Assembly: GCA_963995505.1 (NCBI GenBank)
Contig: OZ023198.1
Span: 6,348,558-6,412,557, forward strand
Reading direction: 5' to 3'
From: Hypericum androsaemum
Taxonomy: Eukaryota; Streptophyta; Magnoliopsida; Malpighiales; Hypericaceae
Length of the DNA stretch: 64,000 nucleotides
Position 1 is the stretch's first letter. Each line of letters opens with the position of its first letter. A program made the translations under genes and the position numbers. This document shows, piece after piece, positions 56,601-64,000 of this stretch. The notes beneath the pieces were generated by a model. That model ran no database searches. It was not told the origin of the DNA and saw only the letters and a list, made by a program, of their open reading frames with translations.

Positions 56601-59600
56601 GGCTTATCTTGACTTATCTTGTTTTTTTCTTGCCTTTTTCTTGACTTGTTCTTATCTTTTCTTGCATTATCTTGCCTATTCATGCCTTTTTCTTGCCTTG
56701 TATTACCTTTACATGCCTTTTTCTTGCCTTTTCTCGCATTTTGATGCCTTTTCTTATATTATCTTGTTATATCTTGCCTTTTCTTGCATTTTTTTGCATT
56801 TGTTTTTGCATTTTCTTGCCTTTTCATTCCTTATCTTTCCTTGTCTTACCCTTTCTTATGTTTTCTTGCCTTTTCTTGCCTTTTTTAGCCTTATCTTATC
56901 TTTTCTTGCCTTATCTTGCATTTTCTTGTCTTTTCCTTCTTTTTATGCCTTTTTCTTGCATTATCTTATCTTTTCTTACCTTTCCTTCCATTTTCTTGCC
57001 TTTTTTTCCTTTCCATTCCTTTTTCTTTCTTTCTCTTTCCTTGTCATATTATTTCATGCATTTTCTTGCCTTTTTTCCTTTTCTTGCCTTTTCATACCAT
57101 TTCTTACCATTTCTTGCCTTATCTTTCTTTTCTTGCCATTTCTTGCCTTTCCTTGCCATTTCTTACCTTTTTTTTTGCATTTCTTCACTTTTTATGACTT
57201 TTTCTTAACTTTTCTTTCCTTGTCTTACCTATTCTTTCCTTATCTTGCCTTTGTTGCCTTTTCTTGCTTTTTTTAGCCTTTTCTTACCTTTTTATGCCTT
57301 TTCCTTGCCTTTTCTTGCCCTTTCTTGCCTTCTCTTGCCCTTTCTTGCCTTCTCTTACCATTTCTTGCCTTTTTTTCCATTTCATGTCTTTTCTTGCCCT
57401 TTCTTACATTTTCTTGCCTTTTTTTCCTTTCCATTCCCTTTTCTTGCCATTTCTTGCTATTTTTGCCATTTCTTGCTTTTTCTTAACTTTTCTTGCCTTT
57501 ACTTGCCTTTTCTTGCCTTTTCTTATATTTTCTTTCCTTATCTTGCCTTTTCTTTCCTTTTTATGCCTTTTCCATGCCTTCTCATGCCATTTTCTGCCTT
57601 CTCTTGCCCTTTCTTGCAGTTTCATGCCCTTTCTTGCTATTTCTTGCCTTTTCTTACCTTTTCATGTGTTTTTCTTGCCTTTACTTGCCTTTTATTACCT
57701 TATCTTATATTTTCTTTCCTTTTCATGCCTTTTCTTACGTTATCTTACCTTTTCTTGCCTTATCTTTCCTTTTCTTGCCTTTTCTTGCCTTTACTTTCCT
57801 TATCATGCCTTATCTTTCCTTTTGTTGCCTTTTCTGGCATTTTCTTGCCTTATCTTGCCTTTTCAAGCCTTTTTCTTTTATTTTCCTGCCTTTTCTTGCC
57901 TTTTCTTACCTTATCTTTCTTTTTCTGCCTTTTCTTGCCATTTCTTGCCTTTCTTGCCATTTGTTGCCATTTCTTATCTTTTCTTACCTTCCTTGCATTT
58001 TCTTAACTTTTTATCACTTTTTCTTAACTTTTCTTTTCTTTCCTTGTCTTGCCTATTCTTTCCTTATCTCGACTTTGTTGCCTTTTCTTGCATTTTCTAG
58101 CCTCATATTTCCCTATCTTGCATTTTCTTGCCTTATCTTTCCTTTTCTTTTCTTTTCATGCCCTTTCTTGCCATTTCTTGCATTCTCTTGCCCTGTCTTG
58201 CTTTTTCTTGCATTTTCTTTCCTTTTCTTGCCTTTTCATGCCTTTTCTTGCCCTTTCTTGCCATTTTTTTCCTTTTCTTGCCTTTTCATGCCATTCCTAT
58301 CATTTCTTGCCTTTTTTGCCTTTACTTGTTTTTTCTTGCCTTCTCTTGCCTTATCTTGCCTTTTGTTGCCTTTTCTTATCTTTTCTTGCCTTTTCTTGGC
58401 TTATCTTGCCTTTTCATGCCTTTTTCTTTCCTTTCTTTGTCTTTCTTGCCTTATCTTGCCTTTTCTTGGCTTATCTTTCCTTCTTATGCATTTATTTTGC
58501 CTTATCTTGCATTTTCTTCCATATCTTGCTTTTTTATGCCTTTTTCTTACCTTTTCTTATCTTATCTTTCCTTTTCATGCCTTTCTTGCCTTTTCCTTGT
58601 GTTTTCTTTCCTTTTATTGCCTTTTCATGTCTTTTTCTTGCCTTTTCTTGCCTTATCTTGCCTTGTCTTGCCTTTCCTTGCCTTTTCTATCCATATCTTG
58701 ACTTTTCTTGTATTTTCTTGCATTTTCTTATCTTTTTTTTGTTACATGCCTTTTTCTTACCTTTTTTGCCATATTTTGCCTTTTCATGTCTTTTCCTTGC
58801 CTTTTCTTGCCTTTACTTGTCTTTTATTGCCTTATCTTACATTTTCTTGCCTTTTCATGCCTTTTCTTGTCTTTTCTTGTGTTATCTTACCTATTCTCGC
58901 ATAATCTTTCCTTTTCTTGCCCTTACTTTCCTTATCACGCCTTATCTTGCTTTTTGTTTCCTTTTCTTGCATTTTCTTGCCTTATCTTGCCTTTTCATGA
59001 CTTTTTCTTTCCTTTTCTTGCCTTATCTTGCATTTCCTTCCCTTATCTTGCTTTTTCATGCCATTTTCTTGCATTTTCTTCCCTTTTCTTACCTTATCTT
59101 TCCTTTCATGCCTTAATTTACCTTTTCCTTGTATTTTCTTGCCTTTTTATGACTTTCTCTTGCCTTTTCTTTCCTTATCTTTCCTTGTCCTGCCATTTCT
59201 TTCCTTATCTCACCTTGTTTACCTTTTCTTGTATTTTCTTATCTTTTCCTGCCTTTTCTTGCCTTTTGTTAGCTTATCTTCTCTTTTCTTGCCTTATTTT
59301 GCCTTTTCTTTCTTTTTCATGCATTTTCCTTGCCTTCTCTTGCCCTTTCTTGCCTTCTCTTACCTTTTCTTAATTTTTCATGCCTTTTTCTTGTCCTTTC
59401 TTGCCTTTTCTTGCCTTTACTTACCTTTTCTTGCCTTTTCTTGGCTAATCTTACCTTTTCTTGGCTAATCTTACCTTTTCTTGGCTAATCTTTCCTTTTC
59501 TTGCCTTTTCTTATATTTTCTTACCATTTCTTGCCTTATCTTTCTTTTCTTGCCTTTACTTGCCTTAGCTGCTTTTATTGCCTTTTCTTGCCTTATTTAT

Positions 59601-62600
59601 GTTGTACTTTTCTTTACTTGCCTTTTCTTGTCTTTTCTTGCCTTTTCTTGCCTTTTTTTCCTTTTCTGCTTTTTCTTGCATTTCCTTACCATTTCCTGCC
59701 TTTACTTGCAGTTTCTTGCCGTTTCTTGCCTTGTTATGCCTTTTTCTTATCTTTTCATTTCTTTTCTTACCTTTTAATGCATTTTTCTTACCTATTTTTG
59801 CATTTTTTCCTTTCCTTGTATTGCCATTTCTTGTGTTTTCTTGCCTTTTTTTCCTTTGTTGCCTTTTCTTGCATGGTCTTGCCTTTTCTAGCTTTTTCTT
59901 TCTTGGTCTTTTCTTTTCTTGCCTTATTTTGCCTTTTCTTTCCTTTTCATTCCTTTTCCTTGCCTTTTCTTGCCCACTCTTTGCTTATCTTGCCTTTTCT
60001 GTCCTTATCTTGCCTTTTCATGCCTTTTGTTGTCTTTTCTTCATTTTTTGTCTTCTCTTGCCTCTTCCTGCATGTTTTTGCATTTTCTTGTCTTTTCTTT
60101 CCTTTTTATTGCCTTTTCTTGCCTCATCTTTCCTTTTCCTACATTTTCTTATATTTTCTTTCCTTTGCTTGCTTTTTCTTTCCTTTTTCTTGCATTTTCT
60201 TCGCTTATCTTGCCTTTTCATGCCTTTCCATACCTTTTCTTGCCTTTTCCTACATTTTCTTGCATTTTCTTGCCTTATCTTGCTTTTTCATAGCTTTTTC
60301 TTGCATTTTCTTACATTTTCATGCCTATTCATGCCTTTTCTTACTTTATCTTGCCTTTTCATGCTTTATCTTGCCCTTTATTGCCTTTTCTTACATTTTC
60401 ATGCCTTTTCTTGAGTTATCTTTCCTTTTCTTGCCTTATCTTTCCTTTTCTTTCCTTATCATGCATTTTCTTGCCTTTTTTTCCTATTCTTGCATTTTCT
60501 TGCCTTATCTTGTCTTTTCATGCCTTTTTCTTTCATTTTCTTGCCTTGTCTTGTATTTCCTTCTCTTATCTTTCCTTTCATACCTTTTCTTACCTTTTCC
60601 TTACATTTTCTTGCCTTTTCATGACTTTCTCTTGCCTTTTCTTTCCTTATCTTTCCTTGTCTTGCATTTTCTTTCCTTATCTCGCCTTTGTTGCCTTTTC
60701 TTGCTTTTTCTTTCCTTTTCCTGCCTTTTCTTGCCTTTTGTTACCTTATCTTCCCTTTTCTTGCCTTATTTTTCCTTTTCGTTCCTTTTCTTGCCTTTTC
60801 CTTGCCCTTTCTTGCCTTCTCTTGCCTTTCTTGCCTTTTCTTTCCTTTTCTTAATTTTTCATGCCTTTTTCTTGCCCTTTCTTGCCTTTTCTTGCCTTTA
60901 CTTGTCTTTTCTTACCTTCCCTTGCCTTTTCCTGCCTAATCTTTCCCTTTCTTGCCTTTTCTTTTATTTTCTAACCATTTGTTTCCTTATATGTCTTTTC
61001 TTGCCTTACCTATTTATTGCCTTTTCTTGCCTTATTGATGCTTTATTTGCCTTTTCTTACCGTTTTATGCCTTTTCTTGCATTTTCTTGCCCTTTTCTTG
61101 CATTTACTTGCATTTTCTTGCCTTTCCTTACCATTTCTTGCCTGTACTTGCAGTTTCTTGCCTTTTAGGCCTTTTTCTTGTCTTTTCATGCCTTTACTTG
61201 CCTTTTTTTGCCTTATCTTGCTTTTCCATACCTTTTCTTATCTTTTCTTAATTTTTCTTGCCTTTTCCTATCTCTTTCTAGCCTTTCCTTGCCATTCTAT
61301 GCCTTTTTCTTGCCTTTTCATGCCCTTTTTGCTTATCATGCCTTTTCTTACCTTTTCTTGCGCCTTTATGCCTTTTGTTGCCCTTTCTTGCGTTTTCATT
61401 CCTTTTTTTGCCTTTTCATGCATTTTTCTGACCTGTTTTTGCATTTTCTTTCCTTTTCTTTCCTTATCTTTCCCTGTCTTACCATTTCTTGTGTTTTCTT
61501 GCCTTTTTTTCTTTTGTTGCCTTTTTTGCCTGGTCTTTCCTTTTCTTACCTTTTCTTTCTTTTAAGTTCCTTTTCCTTGCCTTTTCTTGCCATTTCTTGC
61601 CTTATCCTGCCTTTTCTTTCTTTTTAGTTCCTTTTCCTTGCCTTTTCTTACCCATTCTTGGCTTATTTTGCCTTTTCTTGCCTCATCATGCATTTTCTCT
61701 CCTTATTTTGCCTTTTCTTGCCTTTTGCTATCATTTCTTCATTATTTTATCTTCTCTTGTCTCTTTTTGAATTTTTTGCATTTTCTTGTCTTTTCTTGCC
61801 TTTTCTTGGCTCATCTTTCCTTTTCATGCCTTTTTCATGCCGTTTCTTGCCTTATCATGCCTTTTTTTGTAATATCTTGCATTTTCCTATCTTTTCTTGC
61901 ATTTTCTTGCCTTATCTTACTTTTTCATTCCTTTTTCTTGCATTTTCTTGGCTTTTCATGCATTATCATGCCTATTCATGCCTTTTCTTACTTTATTTTA
62001 CCTTCTTAAGGCTTATCTCGCATTTTCTTTCCTTATCATGCCATTTTCTTGCCTTTTATTGCCTTTTCACTCATTTTTCTTGCCTTTTCTTTCCTTATCA
62101 TACATTTTCTTGCCTTTTCTTGCATTATCTTGCCTTATCTTTCCTTTTCTCTCCTTTTATTCCCTGTTCTTGCCTTTTATTACATTTTGTTGACTTTTCT
62201 TCCATTATCTTTCCTTTTAATGCCTTTTCTTTGCCTTTTCTTGCTATATCTTGCCTTCCCTTGGTCTTTCTTGCCTTTTAATGATTTTTCTTGCCTTTTC
62301 AGGGCTTTTCTTACCTTTCTTACTGTTTGCTGCCTTTGCTTGCCTTATCTTCCCTTTTCTTACCTTTTTATGCTTTTTCTTGTATTTTCTTGTCTTATCT
62401 TAGATTTTCTTGCACTTTTCTACATTTTCTTGCCTTTTCTGGATTTATTTGCCTTTTCAAAACATTTTCCTACCTTTTGTTAACATTTCTTGCCTTTACT
62501 TGCATTTTATTGCCTTTTTTTGCCTTTTTCTTGCCTTTTCATGCCTTTACTTTCCTTTTTCTTTCCTTTTCATGCCTTTTCTTGCCTTTTTATGCCTTTT

Positions 62601-64000
62601 TTGCTTTTTCATGCCTTTTCTTATCTTTTCATGCCTTATCTTCCCTTTTCATGGCTTTTCCTTGCCATTTCAATGCCTTTTTCTTGCCTTTTCATGCCCT
62701 TTTCGCTAATCATTCCTTTTCTTGCCTTTTCCTACTTTTCAAGTCTTTTTATGCCTTTTCTTACCCTTTCTTATTTTCTCTTGCCCTTTTTTTCCTTTTC
62801 ATGTCTTTTCCTTGCCCTTTCTATGCCTTTTTCTTACCTTTTCATGCTATTTTTGCTTGTCATTCCTTTTCTTTCCTTTTCCTATTTTTTCATGCCTTTT
62901 TCTTGCATTTTCTTGCCTTTCCTTACATTTTCTTGCATTTTCTCCCCTTAACTGTCATTATCTTGCCATTTCTTATGTTTTCTTCCCTTTTTTTCCTTTT
63001 GTTTCCTTTTCTTGCATTTTCTTGCCACATCTTTCCTTTTCTTACATTTTTTGTCATTTTTGTCTTTTCTTGCCTTTTTCTTACATTGTCTTGCCATTAC
63101 TTATTTTTTCTTGGCCTATCTTGCCTTTTCATGCCTTTTTCCTGCATTTTCAGACCTTTTTCTTGCCTTTCCTTGCATTTTATTATCTTATCTTGCCTTT
63201 TCATGCTATTTTCATACATTTTCTTGCCTTTTCATGCCTTATCTTGCCTATTCATGCATTTTCTTGCCTTTCTTTTCCTTTTCATGCCATTTTCTTGCCT
63301 TTTCTTACATTTTCTTGACTTTTCTTTCATTTTCTTTCCTTTTTCTTTCCTTGTCTTGTCTTGCCTTTTCTTTTTTTTTCTTACCTTTTCTTGACTTTAC
63401 TTTCCTTTTCTTGCTCTTTCTTGCCTTCTCTTGGTCTTTCTTGCTTTTTCTTACCTTTTCTTGCCTTTTTATGCCATTTTCTAGTCTTTTCTTGCGGTTA
63501 CCTGCCTTTTCTTGCCTTATCTTTCCTTTTTACTGCCTTTTATTGCCTTTTCATGCTTTTCTCTTGGCTTTTCTTGCAGTTTCCTGCCTATTCTTCCCTT
63601 ATCTTCCCTTTTCTTGTCCTTTCTAGCCTTTTCATGCCATTTCTTGCATTTTCTTGCCTTATCTTGGTTTTTCGTATCTTATCGTGCCCTTTCATACCTT
63701 TTTCTTGACTTTTCATGCCTTATCTTGCCTTTTCTTGCATTATCTTGCCTTTCCTTACCTTTTTCTTGCCTTTTCTTGCCTTATCTTGCATTTTCTTGCC
63801 TTATCTTTCTTTTTCATGCCATTTTCTTAAATTTTCTTGCCTTTTCATGCCTTTTCTTGCCTCATCTTACCTTATCTTGCCTTTTCTTTCCTTTTCATGA
63901 CTTTTCTTGACATTTCTTAACTTTTCTTGACTTTTCTTTCCTTTTCTTTACTTTTCTTACCTTTTCTTGGCTATTCTTTTCTTTTTATGCCTTTTTCTTG
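53670..64000 (+). repeat. 10-bp pyrimidine-rich satellite, over 10 kb, running off the window
   Basis: The whole stretch is built of a 10-bp unit, consensus TTTTCTTGCC, with common variants TTATCTTGCC, TTTTCATGCC, TTTTCTTTCC, TTTTCTTGCA and 11-base forms with an extra T. Nearly every base on this strand is T or C, and G and A occur at fixed places (TTGCC, TTATC, CATGCC). Longer blocks recur: ACTTTTTCTTAACTTTTCTT with CTATTCTTTCC and CGCCTTTGTTGCC near 55025, 57190 and 58015; related blocks with TTTGTTGCC near 54685, 60683 and 59210. Because stops are rare in such sequence, all three + frames are open for hundreds of codons as Phe/Leu/Ser/Cys-rich peptides. These are not genes. No other feature is embedded that I can see. 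Confidence 0.95.

Noticed and set aside
53589..63910. Many long open frames (up to about 555 codons) across the right 10 kb
   Set aside because: All three + frames are open at once and encode only permuted Phe/Leu/Ser/Cys-rich repeats of the 10-bp unit. There is no conserved start, splice site or domain. They are by-products of a satellite with few A and G.

Overview
This is nuclear DNA of a flowering plant. The evidence is spliced genes with plant-only families (a LOB-domain gene of the AS2 type, a COMT-like O-methyltransferase, AKR2), plant Copia, Gypsy, LINE, MULE-like and hAT-like elements, and low gene density with AT-rich spacers. The species cannot be fixed from sequence alone.

Genes: (1) 1-4241, + strand, is the 3' part of COG1 (Golgi tethering complex subunit 1). 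All introns are kept, but it carries an in-frame stop and a one-base frameshift. (2) 17620-18237, - strand, is an intact AS2 (LBD6) gene. (3) 26080-27698, - strand, is an intact two-exon O-methyltransferase. (4) 50099-52210, - strand, is an intact eight-coding-exon AKR2 (ankyrin-repeat receptor for chloroplast outer-envelope proteins). A damaged partial duplicate of the AKR2 region lies at 46372-47125. These genes have unrelated jobs and form no operon or pathway.

Most of the rest is transposon-derived. 5.4-7.0 kb and 13.06-14.56 kb hold two related terminal-inverted-repeat elements with 22-bp internal arrays, and 14.76-15.85 kb holds two smaller ones with a similar 22-23-bp array. 7.3-9.1 kb is a LINE remnant and 9.2-10.8 kb a Copia remnant. 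22.6-24.6 kb is an internally deleted Copia with both LTRs. 28.2-34.6 kb is a stack: an inverted-repeat element is split by a short LTR element (5-bp target duplication), whose left LTR is split by a MULE-like element (9-bp duplication) carrying a piece of the chaperonin gene CCT4. Another MULE-like element follows at 34.9-36.0 kb. 36.3-37.4 kb is a dispersed repeat with 5S-rRNA-like sequence. 39.9-44.9 kb is a decayed Athila-like Gypsy whose LTR was hit by a hAT-like element. 47.2-47.7 kb is another hAT-like insertion, whose unfilled target site survives in a related repeat near 20.47 kb.

The last 10.3 kb (about 53.67 kb to the window end) is one strongly strand-asymmetric satellite built on a 10-bp pyrimidine-rich unit (TTTTCTTGCC and variants), with longer-range repeat structure. 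It is the most unusual object in the window. The very long open frames across it are by-products of the repeat, not genes.
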